The notes beneath the pieces are model-generated. The model was not told the DNA's origin. It saw nothing but the letters and a program-made list of their open reading frames with translations, and did no database searches. From assembly GCF_000224785.1 (NCBI RefSeq), contig NZ_AGAV01000003.1:124001-188000 (forward strand): a stretch of DNA of 64,000 bases. The letters run 5' to 3'. The stretch comes from Lentibacillus jeotgali (lineage in GTDB: Bacteria; Bacillota; Bacilli; Bacillales; Amphibacillaceae). Shown piece after piece: positions 16,608 to 24,219 of this stretch (within the stretch, counting starts at the first letter, position 1; each line of letters starts with the position of its first letter). Made by a program: the position numbers and the translations under genes.

Positions 16608-16645
16608 TCAAAAAGCCGCATTTCCTAATATCAAAATACGGCTTG
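16608..16645 (-). terminator. Terminator of the small acidic protein gene
   Basis: AGCCGCATTT (from 16614) and AAATACGGCT (to 16643) pair; on the minus strand TTTTTGAG follows. It lies just after the stop of the gene 16651-16860. Confidence 0.65.
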
Positions 16646-16650
16646 CTCCC

Positions 16651-16860
16651 TCAGGAATTTTTATTTATTTGTTCTATTTCCTTTTCTGCAAGTACCTCAT
16701 TAGCTGCTTCAAGTTCTTTATGTTCATCTACCGAATCTCCAGCATAGTTATCCTCCTCTTTGAATGGATGATTGGCCTCAAGTCCACTCTGTACGCTTAA
16801 TTCACCATCCATATTTGCCTGTGTCCGCTGTTTAAATGTTTTTTTGTTCTGTTTTTTCAT
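16651..16860 (-). CDS. Small hydrophilic protein of unknown function
   Basis: A 69-residue protein with a basic start (M-K-K-Q-N-K-K-T-F-K-Q-R-T) and an acidic second half rich in Glu, Ala and Asn. There is no cysteine and no membrane segment. Size and composition resemble small spore or stress proteins of Bacillaceae, but I cannot name a family. ATG 16860 is preferred over 16878 because GAGGTG lies 7 bases upstream. It is a single gene with its own terminator, divergent from the PadR operon, whose operator could also affect its promoter. Confidence 0.6.
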   Translation of the reverse strand: MKKQNKKTFKQRTQANMDGELSVQSGLEANHPFKEEDNYAGDSVDEHKELEAANEVLAEKEIEQINKNS

Positions 16861-16918
16861 GTTGTTCACCTCAAACATTAATTTCTGCAGGCGCTAACTT
16901 TTTATGCTAACCCTTGTT

Positions 16919-16936
16919 ATACGATGCACATCGTAT
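16919..16936 (+). promoter_or_regulatory. Palindromic operator before the PadR operon
   Basis: ATACGATG-CA-CATCGTAT: perfect 8-bp arms around a 2-base centre, ending 30 bases before the PadR start codon. PadR repressors bind dyads with ATG..CAT half-sites in their own promoter, so this is very likely its autoregulatory site. It lies between divergent genes and may act on both. Confidence 0.7.
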
Positions 16937-16965
16937 TACAATAATGCAAAGAGGTGAGAGTAAAT

Positions 16966-17289
16966 ATGGACCGTGAAATTATGAAAGGCAGTATTGACAT
17001 ATTATTGCTCAATTTGCTTAATGGAAACGATATGTATGGTTATGAAATGGTGAAAGTGCTGAAGGAAAAAAGTGAACAGCTTTATAACATGGGGGAAGGG
17101 ACACTCTATCCAGCGCTTAAGCGCATGGAGAAAAAGAGATGGTTGCGTTCGTATTGGCATGAAACAGATCGTGGCCGCAGAAAGTATTATCAGATTACTG
17201 ATGAAGGCCATGCTCAATTAACAAGAAAACTGGATGAATGGAATAGTGTTCATAATCTCATTACCAAAACATCCGGAGATCTGTCATGA
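16966..17289 (+). CDS. PadR family transcriptional regulator
   Basis: A 107-residue winged-helix protein. It starts M-D-R-E-I-M-K-G-S-I-D-I-L-L-L and has G-E-G-T-L-Y-P-A-L-K-R-M-E and R-R-K-Y-Y-Q-I-T-D-E-G, the PadR-1 signature, with one C-terminal dimer helix. ATG 16966 has GAGGTGA 7 bases upstream; GTG 16954 lies inside that site. It overlaps the next gene by 4 bases (ATGA), so regulator and membrane protein are translationally coupled. It probably represses its operon through the palindrome at 16919-16936. Confidence 0.9.
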   Translation: MDREIMKGSIDILLLNLLNGNDMYGYEMVKVLKEKSEQLYNMGEGTLYPALKRMEKKRWLRSYWHETDRGRRKYYQITDEGHAQLTRKLDEWNSVHNLITKTSGDLS

Positions 17290-18149
17290 CAAAGATTGCA
17301 GATCATGTTGAAAAAGTCCTCGAACAATTGCAAAGTCCAAATGAAGAACGTGAGGAATTACGGGAAGAGCTTGTCAGTCATTTGGAGGAAACAAAACAGC
17401 AATACATCGATGATGGCTTAACGGAAAAAAAGGCTGAAGAGCGTGCATTAAAGGAGTTTGGCGATTTCAATAACATCGGTCATGAGATGCAGGAAGCGAT
17501 GTATCCGTATCAGCGAGGGTTGTTATATGGAATTGGGCTGGGAACGATTTTATTTGGCGTTTTCTTTTATTTAGCCTCCGCATATTTGCTCCATGATCGG
17601 ATTCCAGGCTGGTTGGCTATCCAGCTTTTGACAGGTGGAACGGTTACTCTGGCTGCTATCAATATTTCGTTTGTTGGCCGCTATTTTTATCTGGTCAATG
17701 TCATGCTGCTTATCAATGTTTTATGGAATGGAATTAATATTACGATAATGGAACTGAGACCCCAGTGGCAGGCAGTTTTTTTCAGTATTTATTTGCTGAT
17801 TCTGATTGGAATAGGCCTTGTTGCGGTTATTCGAAATTCCTATTATTCGAGCGGCCCTACGGAAACAAAGCAGCAAAAGTGCGGACTTGTGCTGTTAAGT
17901 CATATTGTCAATTTGCTCTTTGGCCTGGTTGTTGCTGGTGTGAGTCTATTCTTCCTGTGGGCGCTGCTGGCTTTTTCCGAAGTGAAGGCTGACGTCATAT
18001 TGACGTTGGTTCCCATTATTATTTGGTTGATTACCTATAAATTTCAGATGGGGTATATTTCTAAAAAGCCGCTTATTTCTATAGCAACAGGTCTTGGCTT
18101 TTCTGTGTTATCGATTGCATTGCCTTATACTATCCTTGGTTTGCTTTAG
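17286..18149 (+). CDS. HAAS-domain membrane protein (permease-prefix type)
   Basis: 287 residues. The soluble N-terminus (1-75: V-L-E-Q-L-Q, E-L-R-E-E-L-V-S-H-L-E-E, A-L-K-E-F-G-D) is the HAAS/DUF1700-like helical domain that commonly sits next to PadR regulators. About seven or eight transmembrane segments follow, from G-L-L-Y-G-I-G-L to the C-terminus. PadR-HAAS pairs often govern envelope-stress or antimicrobial transport genes, but here the membrane part resembles no transporter I know. Stop and the next gene's GGGAGG overlap, so it is mid-operon. Confidence 0.75.
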   Translation: MTKIADHVEKVLEQLQSPNEEREELREELVSHLEETKQQYIDDGLTEKKAEERALKEFGDFNNIGHEMQEAMYPYQRGLLYGIGLGTILFGVFFYLASAYLLHDRIPGWLAIQLLTGGTVTLAAINISFVGRYFYLVNVMLLINVLWNGINITIMELRPQWQAVFFSIYLLILIGIGLVAVIRNSYYSSGPTETKQQKCGLVLLSHIVNLLFGLVVAGVSLFFLWALLAFSEVKADVILTLVPIIIWLITYKFQMGYISKKPLISIATGLGFSVLSIALPYTILGLL

Positions 18150-18162
18150 GGAGGTTTCTAAG

Positions 18163-19188
18163 ATGTCACTAAAAATGAAAAATTTCAGCTTTATTACCGG
18201 AATTGTTCTTTTATTTTTTATCCTAAGGGGGGCAGGGTCATTTGCCGGCGCACCTGAGGGTTTTTCTGGATTCGGCCAATCAACTGACATCTCTCCTGAT
18301 GACAGCGAACTTGTTTTTTCTTATTTTCATGGAGATGATGCTGCACTGTATACCGTCCCTGTCAGTGGAGGGGAAGCTGAACTTCTGGCAAAACCGGATG
18401 AAGGCAAATCATATATTAATCCTAAATTTTCCCCGGATGGCGATAAGATTGTTTTTGTCGAACAATGGGAGGAAGGAGAGAAGGAGCAAAAGCGGCGCTA
18501 TAGTCAATTGCGTATAGTGGACCGGACGGATCAAACGGTTGAAATCTTGATGAATACACGTGACTATATAACAGAGGCGGCATTTTCGCCTGATGGTGAA
18601 TTACTGTACTTTTTGAAAGCCGGGGTCTATAAAAATTATTCACCAATTACGTCCGAGCGGCCGCATGATTTTGATATGTTCCGTATGGATTTAAAAACAA
18701 AAGAAATCGAACAGCTAACGTCCAAAAAAGCCTATAGCATGTCATCGCTGGAGTTGTCATCGGACGGCGATCGGCTCATGTATAAAACATACGGAAATCG
18801 CGATCAGCTCGTTTTGCGTTCACTTAAAAATGGCAAGGAGGAGACTATTGTACCAGCGGGTGACTTTGCTTCCAAGGAACCGATTATTTCATCACCAACA
18901 TTATCACCGGACGGGGAGCATGCTGTTTTTTCGGACGTCGCTGCGACAGACGAAAATGGCACATTTGTATACGAAGGGTTTCGGATGGATTTGGATACCA
19001 GACAGGCAGAACAAATTACGTCCTTTCATGAACATGTCTCAAGTCCGGTCTTTTTTCATAAACAGGATAAGCTGATCGTAACGATCAATAAAAATTTTGC
19101 CGGAGCCGACCCCGAATATAGCTATTGGCAAATCAGTGCAGACGGGGAGGAGCGAAACCGTATTACCATTGCGATGCCTGAAGAATGA
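18163..19188 (+). CDS. Exported PD40/TolB-like beta-propeller protein
   Basis: A 341-residue protein with a signal-like start: K-M-K-N, then a hydrophobic stretch F-I-T-G-I-V-L-L-F-F-I-L. Repeated S-P-D-G or close variants (I-S-P-D-D-S, F-S-P-D-G-D, F-S-P-D-G-E, L-S-S-D-G-D, L-S-P-D-G-E) mark five or six propeller blades of the PD40/WD40-like type. It should face the outside of the membrane, perhaps binding a ligand or peptide. ATG 18163 follows GGGAGG. It is the last gene of the PadR operon, so it is probably the sensory or effector partner of the HAAS protein. Confidence 0.75.
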   Translation: MSLKMKNFSFITGIVLLFFILRGAGSFAGAPEGFSGFGQSTDISPDDSELVFSYFHGDDAALYTVPVSGGEAELLAKPDEGKSYINPKFSPDGDKIVFVEQWEEGEKEQKRRYSQLRIVDRTDQTVEILMNTRDYITEAAFSPDGELLYFLKAGVYKNYSPITSERPHDFDMFRMDLKTKEIEQLTSKKAYSMSSLELSSDGDRLMYKTYGNRDQLVLRSLKNGKEETIVPAGDFASKEPIISSPTLSPDGEHAVFSDVAATDENGTFVYEGFRMDLDTRQAEQITSFHEHVSSPVFFHKQDKLIVTINKNFAGADPEYSYWQISADGEERNRITIAMPEE

Positions 19189-19400
19189 TGAGATTTAAAA
19201 AAGCCATATTTCCAATGTTAAGTGCGGCTAAAATAATTATTCTTTATAGCTGTCAGATGTTAATTCCTTTTTGGTATAAATATTAAAAAGTGTCCCCCAG
19301 TTTAATTAGCTGTATTATTTGATTTTTTTGTGTAAAATAGATTTGAGGAAAATGAAATATTTTGTTCACTTATACGCAGAAGGTTTAGGGGGCATTTAAT

Positions 19401-19967
19401 TTGAAAATAGTTGGTATAGCCGGATCTGTTGTCGGCTCGAAAACACGGGTTGCCGTGCAGCAGATTTTAGATCATATAACTATTGAACATCAGGAAATTG
19501 AAACGAAATTGGTTGATTTAGGCGATTATGAGCTTGTTTTCAGTGATGGCAGGGATTATCGTGATTACAGCGGTGATACCAAAACGGCATTGGAAACAAT
19601 AATGTCAGCAGATGCCTATATTATTGGAACACCGATTTTTCAGGCATCGATTCCGGGAACATTGAAAAACTTGTTTGATCTACTTCCAAACGAGGCCTTC
19701 CGAGACAAAGTTGTAGGCATTGTAGCAACAGCCGGTTCTTCCAAGCATTATTTAGTGCCGGAACATCAGCTGAAGCCTATCCTTTCATATATGAAAGCTG
19801 TTATTATACCAAAATATGTCTTTGTGGAAGAAAAAAGTTACTACCAGAAAAAAATTGTGAATGATGATGCAATATTCAGGCTGAACCAGCTGGCGGACGA
19901 CCTTATCCATGGCGTTAACGTTTTCAGCGAAATCCAAAGGGAGAAGGATTCGGCTTTTCCGTTTTAG
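19401..19967 (+). CDS. NADPH-dependent FMN reductase
   Basis: A 188-residue flavodoxin-fold protein. The phosphate loop for FMN is G-I-A-G-S-V-V-G-S-K-T-R, and the flavin-binding segment is G-T-P-I-F-Q-A-S-I-P-G-T-L-K-N-L-F-D. These match the SsuE/azobenzene-reductase-like family, which reduces FMN with NAD(P)H. A TTG start follows AGGGGGC. A second flavodoxin-like reductase gene lies 173 bases downstream, but with its own start region, so they may be separate units. The physiological partner is unknown. Confidence 0.82.
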   Translation: MKIVGIAGSVVGSKTRVAVQQILDHITIEHQEIETKLVDLGDYELVFSDGRDYRDYSGDTKTALETIMSADAYIIGTPIFQASIPGTLKNLFDLLPNEAFRDKVVGIVATAGSSKHYLVPEHQLKPILSYMKAVIIPKYVFVEEKSYYQKKIVNDDAIFRLNQLADDLIHGVNVFSEIQREKDSAFPF

Positions 19968-20140
19968 CGGGGGAGAGTAAAGGATTGTGCCATGATATAG
20001 AACGTTTCGGCATTAAAACTTGACAATATATAATTACTTTTAATAAGTTTATTACCAAATATAATCAAATAAATTGAATCCCGCCATAAATGATGATACG
20101 ATACGCATGTTCAATACATCATTTCACAGGGGGAATACAA

Positions 20141-20722
20141 ATGTTAAACATAGGAATTATACTAGGCAGTGTTCGTGAGGGGCGCAATGCGGAAGCTGTT
20201 ACTAATTGGGTTCATGATTTTGCGGTGAAGCGTAACGATGATGTTACATATGAAATCGTGGATCTGGCTGATTATCAGCTGCCATTAATGGGAGCGCCGA
20301 TTCCTGAAGCACAGAAGCAGGAAGCTCAAAGTGCTATTAAAGCCTGGTCGGAAAAAATGGCTTCTTTTGATGGCTATATCATTGTAGCGCCCGAATACAA
20401 TCATGCTATAGGCGGTGCTCTTAAAAACGCATTGGATTACTTGAAACCAGAAGTTGCTGATAAAGCAGCAGGGCTTGTCGGCTATGGCAGTCTGGGTGGT
20501 GCGCGTGCACACGAAAATCTGCGTCTGATTTTTGGTGAGCTGCAAGTTGCAGATGTACAGACAGCCGTTACATTTTCATTGATGACTGACTTTGAAAACT
20601 TCAGTGTGTTCAAACCTGCCGAGTATCATGCAGATAATGCCAATAAAATGCTGGATCAGGTGATTGCATGGAGCGGTGCACTTAAACAAGTCCGGGAGAG
20701 TGTCGAAGCAGTGACTAACTAA
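20141..20722 (+). CDS. NADPH-dependent FMN/quinone reductase
   Basis: 193 residues. G-S-V-R-E-G-R-N is the FMN phosphate loop, and P-E-Y-N-H-A-I-G-G-A-L-K-N-A-L-D-Y the flavin-ring segment, as in YhdA/ChrR-type reductases that reduce azo dyes, quinones or chromate with NADPH. The G-Y-G-S-L-G-G-A-R strand follows. ATG 20141 has AGGGGG upstream; the frame runs open to 20090 without a binding site there. A clear terminator follows. With the preceding reductase and the mhq genes at 32-34 kb it suggests a generous supply of quinone-handling enzymes. Confidence 0.85.
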   Translation: MLNIGIILGSVREGRNAEAVTNWVHDFAVKRNDDVTYEIVDLADYQLPLMGAPIPEAQKQEAQSAIKAWSEKMASFDGYIIVAPEYNHAIGGALKNALDYLKPEVADKAAGLVGYGSLGGARAHENLRLIFGELQVADVQTAVTFSLMTDFENFSVFKPAEYHADNANKMLDQVIAWSGALKQVRESVEAVTN

Positions 20723-20734
20723 TCATAGATGTAA

Positions 20735-20769
20735 TGGGAAATGTATAGGAGATGCATTTCCCGTTTTTT
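20735..20769 (+). terminator. Terminator after the second FMN reductase
   Basis: GGGAAATG (20735-20742) pairs with CATTTCCC (20755-20762), followed by GTTTTTT. Confidence 0.85.
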
Positions 20770-20926
20770 ATTGTTAAATGCTACAGTTCATAATAGATTC
20801 GCTATAGTTCACAATTACAGTTGAGTTGGATGAATAATATTAGCGGCAGAGGGCAGTCAATCTACCTGAGAGTAGGGGCTCAGATATGTTATGCTATAAC
20901 TAAATGACGAAGGGGACGTGTGACGG

Positions 20927-21616
20927 GTGGATATTCAAATTTTATACGAAGACAACCATCTTCTTGTGGTTGCAAAGCCAGTAAATATACCCGTACAAGG
21001 AGACAGCACAAGGGATAAAGATTTGCTGACTATGCTGAAAGAAGATATCAAAATCCGATACCAGAAACCTGGCAATGTCTATTTGGCACTCGTCCACCGG
21101 CTCGATCGTCCGGTAGGCGGCGTAATGGTGCTTGCCAAAACATCGAAAGCGGCATCACGCTTATCAGATGCAATACGTAGGGGAGCGTTTGAGAAAATAT
21201 ATCTAGCTGTAGTTCGGGGACGACCTTCCCAAATTCACGAGAGACTGGAGGACTTTTTGCTGAAGGATCATGGTGAAAATAAAGTCCATGTGGTTTCCTC
21301 AAAAACTAAAAAGGCGAAAAGAGCAGTGCTGGATTATGAGGTGATTGGGGAAAACGATGGTTTGAGTTTGCTATCGGTCAACCTCCATACAGGAAGACCG
21401 CATCAGATTCGTGTTCAGCTGGCGAATATCGGCTGCCCCATTTACGGTGACCAGAAATACGGCCAAAAGGTTAATAAACCGGGTCAGCAAATCGCACTAT
21501 GGTCACATGGGCTGGCGTTTGAACATCCGACAAAAAAGGATATGACGAAAAGTGAATCCTTACCACCTAAAGAATACCCATGGAATCTTTGGCCTGGCTA
21601 TTGTAAAAGGAGCTGA
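20927..21616 (+). CDS. RluA family pseudouridine synthase
   Basis: A 229-residue RNA-modifying enzyme that converts uridine to pseudouridine in rRNA or tRNA. The catalytic aspartate lies in H-R-L-D-R-P-V-G-G, and the C-terminal H-T-G-R-P-H-Q-I-R-V-Q-L motif is standard. There is no N-terminal S4 domain, so it belongs to the short RluA/YlyB-less group whose target site cannot be guessed. The GTG start is 5 codons before the conserved Y-E-D-N-H-L. It is the first gene of a closely spaced run (5, 16, 14 and 67 bases) to YtxJ. Confidence 0.88.
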   Translation: MDIQILYEDNHLLVVAKPVNIPVQGDSTRDKDLLTMLKEDIKIRYQKPGNVYLALVHRLDRPVGGVMVLAKTSKAASRLSDAIRRGAFEKIYLAVVRGRPSQIHERLEDFLLKDHGENKVHVVSSKTKKAKRAVLDYEVIGENDGLSLLSVNLHTGRPHQIRVQLANIGCPIYGDQKYGQKVNKPGQQIALWSHGLAFEHPTKKDMTKSESLPPKEYPWNLWPGYCKRS

Positions 21617-21621
21617 TAACA

Positions 21622-22029
21622 GTGGGGAAAACATTGCATACATTTACGATCTCAACACATGAGAAGCAGTCATTCACCAATTTGGACCACTACTTGGAAA
21701 AGGCGTTGTCTGAGAGTGGGGTGCAGAATGGCATTATGGTCGTATACTGCCCGCACACAACCGGGGCCATTACCATCAATGAAAATGCTGACCCGGATGT
21801 TAAAACTGATCTTAAGCTTGGACTGGATAAGACATTTCCGAACAAACCGGAATATATCCATATGGAAGGCAATTCTGATGGACATATGAAGTCCTCGGTT
21901 GTTGGAGCCAGTGAAACGTTGATTATCTCTGAAGGTCGTCCGATTCTCGGTACATGGCAGAGCGTCTATTTCTGTGAGTTTGATGGACCAAGGACACGAA
22001 CGGTTCATGTTAAAGTGTTGGAAGGTTAA
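21622..22029 (+). CDS. YjbQ family protein (UPF0047)
   Basis: A 135-residue protein of the YjbQ fold. Characteristic are G-I-M-V-V-Y-C-P-H-T-T-G-A-I-T-I-N-E, G-H-M-K-S-S-V-V-G and Q-S-V-Y-F-C-E-F-D-G-P-R, with conserved histidines clustering in the active site. Homologues show weak thiamine-phosphate synthase activity, but the physiological role is unsettled. The true thiamine genes of this genome segment are at 46-50 kb, so a thiamine role here is doubtful. GTG start, 5 bases after the pseudouridine synthase stop. Confidence 0.85.
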   Translation: MGKTLHTFTISTHEKQSFTNLDHYLEKALSESGVQNGIMVVYCPHTTGAITINENADPDVKTDLKLGLDKTFPNKPEYIHMEGNSDGHMKSSVVGASETLIISEGRPILGTWQSVYFCEFDGPRTRTVHVKVLEG

Positions 22030-22045
22030 TAAAGGGTGATGATTA

Positions 22046-22519
22046 ATGGGCAATAAATTAAAAATATCAGAACTCGCGGACGAAATGAGCATGCAACAAA
22101 TGGATGAGCATTTTCAATTAATCAATAAGGAAACCGGTGAAGTCGTTTATATCATGGAGAACCTTGTCAGGATGGCAGAAGATGATGAACCATACGACCA
22201 TTTACCAGATTGGCAGCAGGAGCAGATGGAATTGGCAATCGACTTTGTGGAATATGATATGGAGAAGTACTTGCCAATCCCGTCACAATTTGACATCGAC
22301 GAATACGGAATGATAGAGGATTTTTGCTTTTCTATCAAGGACTCCAATGCACAGGACAAACTGCTGCATGCCATTCGCGGAAAAGGGGCCTTCAGACGGT
22401 TTAAAGATATGATTATCGACCTGGATCTGGAGAAAGATTGGTACGCCTATCGAGATGAACGCTACAAACAAGTAGCAATTGAATTTTGTGAGGATCATGG
22501 ACTTGGATACATTGAATAA
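22046..22519 (+). CDS. UPF0158 family protein
   Basis: 157 residues, strongly acidic, no cysteine-metal motif. The segments V-V-Y-I-M-E-N, L-P-D-W-Q-Q-E-Q, F-R-R-F-K-D and W-Y-A-Y-R-D-E-R-Y match UPF0158, a family of unknown function that is widespread in Firmicutes. The ending Y-K-Q-V-A-I-E-F-C-E-D-H is typical of it. It lies mid-operon between YjbQ and an unknown basic protein, 16 and 14 bases apart. Confidence 0.8.
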   Translation: MGNKLKISELADEMSMQQMDEHFQLINKETGEVVYIMENLVRMAEDDEPYDHLPDWQQEQMELAIDFVEYDMEKYLPIPSQFDIDEYGMIEDFCFSIKDSNAQDKLLHAIRGKGAFRRFKDMIIDLDLEKDWYAYRDERYKQVAIEFCEDHGLGYIE

Positions 22520-22533
22520 ATGGGAGGATATTA

Positions 22534-22857
22534 ATGAGCCGTCAAAAAATAGAGAAAATGGCTCGCTGGCATGCGACCGAACTCCTTAAGGAAAAGGGGT
22601 ATATCAGTCCAGTGGATCTTTTAGTAAGAATGGATCGTCTGAGCCCAAAGCAAGTGAAGAATTGGCGTCTGAAAAGAATTCCTTACCTTGAGCGGGTTAC
22701 GGTAGGAGGGCTGGGAAAGATGAATTACATCTTGAAAACGCTGAAGAAGTTTGCGAAAGAACAAGAACTTAAACCTTCGAAAACAGTTTATAAATCCTGG
22801 GGTAAAGGCCCGAAAAAAACATTTACACTTTTCCAAAACCGGAAATCCGTCTATTGA
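22534..22857 (+). CDS. Small basic protein of unknown function
   Basis: A 107-residue, very lysine/arginine-rich protein (M-S-R-Q-K-I-E-K-M-A-R-W-H at the start, W-G-K-G-P-K-K-T-F near the end). An internal helix-rich stretch V-D-L-L-V-R-M-D-R-L-S-P-K-Q-V looks like a possible helix-turn-helix, so nucleic-acid binding is plausible, fitting the RNA-modification gene at the head of the operon. A good Shine-Dalgarno (GGGAGGAT) is present. I know the type as a conserved hypothetical of Bacillaceae and cannot assign a role. Confidence 0.6.
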   Translation: MSRQKIEKMARWHATELLKEKGYISPVDLLVRMDRLSPKQVKNWRLKRIPYLERVTVGGLGKMNYILKTLKKFAKEQELKPSKTVYKSWGKGPKKTFTLFQNRKSVY

Positions 22858-22924
22858 AGAAATGTATACCACTCATTATGTGGCCAAGCGTGTTCGGAAT
22901 AAATAAATTAAGGGGAGATTGTAG

Positions 22925-23272
22925 ATGGCAGAATTAAATGAATTGCAGTCAAAAGAGGAATTGGAACGGGCATGGGAACACTCAATGGAAAAACCGGCTC
23001 TGTTTTTTAAGCATAGCACGACTTGTCCGATTAGTGCTGGTGCGTTTGAACAATATCAGACGTTTCTCGAATCCGCAGGCGATGATTTGGATGTTTATAT
23101 GGTCAAAGTGATCGAGAACAGGGACATATCCAACCAGATAGCTGAAGAAACGGGTGTCAAGCATGAATCACCGCAAATTTTTCTAGTTCAAAACAAAGAA
23201 GTGCTTTGGCACACCTCCCATTCAAAGATTACGACGAATTCGATAAACCAGGCACTGCAAAAAACGATGTAG
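22925..23272 (+). CDS. ytxJ: Bacilliredoxin-like protein YtxJ
   Basis: A 115-residue thioredoxin-fold protein. The active site is T-T-C-P-I-S, a single resolving cysteine, as in the monothiol bacilliredoxin YtxJ, which acts on bacillithiolated proteins. F-F-K-H-S-T precedes it and the cis-proline strand E-S-P-Q-I-F-L follows, both as expected. Its presence implies that the cell makes bacillithiol, a mark of Bacillaceae and Staphylococcaceae. It is the last gene of the run from 20927 and is closed by a strong terminator. Confidence 0.9.
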   Translation: MAELNELQSKEELERAWEHSMEKPALFFKHSTTCPISAGAFEQYQTFLESAGDDLDVYMVKVIENRDISNQIAEETGVKHESPQIFLVQNKEVLWHTSHSKITTNSINQALQKTM

Positions 23273-23277
23273 GCAGG

Positions 23278-23317
23278 CTGCTGCATTCTTCCTTTGCAGC
23301 AGTTTATTTTTTTGGAG
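23278..23317 (+). terminator. Terminator after ytxJ
   Basis: CTGCTGCA (23278-23285) pairs with TGCAGCAG (23295-23302), followed by TTTATTTTTTT. The repeat array begins directly after it. Confidence 0.85.
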
Positions 23318-23322
23318 GAAGG

Positions 23323-23462
23323 ACTATAAGCTCGAGAGCGGAAACTTCAGCCGGTAGTTCAAAACTTCAGCCCGAGGGCGGAAACTTCAACTCGAAATCA
23401 AGAACTTCAGCTCGAGAGCAAAAACTTCAGCATAAAATCCAAAACTTCATCGAAATGCAGCA
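23323..23462. repeat. 20-bp periodic repeat array, version AACTTCAGC (7 units)
   Basis: Cores start at 23323 (degenerate), 23343, 23363, 23383, 23403, 23423 and 23443, exactly 20 bases apart. Each core is AACTTCAGC or one to three changes from it, and the 11 bases between cores vary (often ...CGAGAGCGG-like). The period is not a multiple of three and the array lies between a terminator and the next gene, so it is not coding. The same generalised core, AAYWTSAGC, recurs in arrays at 28.5 and 41.8 kb with different letters at the ambiguous positions. The function is unknown. Confidence 0.85.
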
Positions 23463-23583
23463 ACCGTCCAAAGTTTACCCCCGGTGATGTCCGCTGTATC
23501 CTGAAAGCCCGGCACCATGTATAATCCCATTCTTTTCAGCCAAACTATAACTAACCAGCATTGGAAAGGATGGGTATGAAGTT

Positions 23584-24045
23584 ATGGTTTATTTAAAAAC
23601 ATTGGGCATTAAAGCGATTGCAATCGGTATTACCGTATTCTCGCTTTTTGGCATTTTTTATAATGCAGATGTCGTGAATTTATTTTGGATCAGTATACTG
23701 ACGACTGGGATATCCTTCCTCATCGGCGATTTGTTTGTGCTTCGCAGATTTGGCAATATTACAGCTTCGATTGCGGACTTCCCTTTGGCGTTTCTGTCAC
23801 TTTGGGCGCTGGGAGGGCTTTTAATCGAAGCGAGTATCCCGATAGTTACAACTTCAGTTATGGGAGCATTTTTCATTACGTGCTGCGAACCGTTCATTCA
23901 CACATATATGACTGAGAACCTTGAAGAAGAAAAGTTTGAAGAAAGAGAAGCATCGCCCGCGACTGGCCAGCTGCAGACTGAATTTGCAGAGGAATTTGAG
24001 AAGGAGACATTGACTGATGAAAAAGAAAATCATCGTGACCGGTAA
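23584..24045 (+). CDS. DUF2512 (YndM-like) membrane protein
   Basis: 153 residues with four hydrophobic segments in the first 105 (L-G-I-K-A-I-A-I-G-I-T-V, then I-S-I-L-T-T-G-I-S-F-L-I-G-D). The acidic, probably cytoplasmic tail is rich in Glu. This matches DUF2512, a Bacillaceae family of unknown function (YndM of B. subtilis). AAAGGATG lies upstream of the ATG. It is a single gene directly after the repeat array, so the array could lie in its promoter region. Confidence 0.78.
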   Translation: MVYLKTLGIKAIAIGITVFSLFGIFYNADVVNLFWISILTTGISFLIGDLFVLRRFGNITASIADFPLAFLSLWALGGLLIEASIPIVTTSVMGAFFITCCEPFIHTYMTENLEEEKFEEREASPATGQLQTEFAEEFEKETLTDEKENHRDR

Positions 24046-24219
24046 AATTTATTCTTAAAGCTTTTGAAACTTCTCCCCTTTATTAATCGTACAGTAGAGT
24101 AATAATCATTTTCATTTCTTATATAAGTCATGTATCATGATAAATGAAGCATTTTTTTATTGAAGAATCATCATTACAGTGATATGTGATATTCTAGCGA
24201 TTATTAGGGGGAGAAAAAA

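Noticed and set aside
23323-23462. CRISPR array
   Set aside because: Unit length is only 20 bp with a 9-bp degenerate core and no cas genes; CRISPR units are about 55-75 bp with near-identical repeats.
23206-23487. Protein-coding gene across the first repeat array
   Set aside because: The 93-codon frame starts inside ytxJ in another frame and crosses its terminator; the 20-bp period is incompatible with a repeated peptide.
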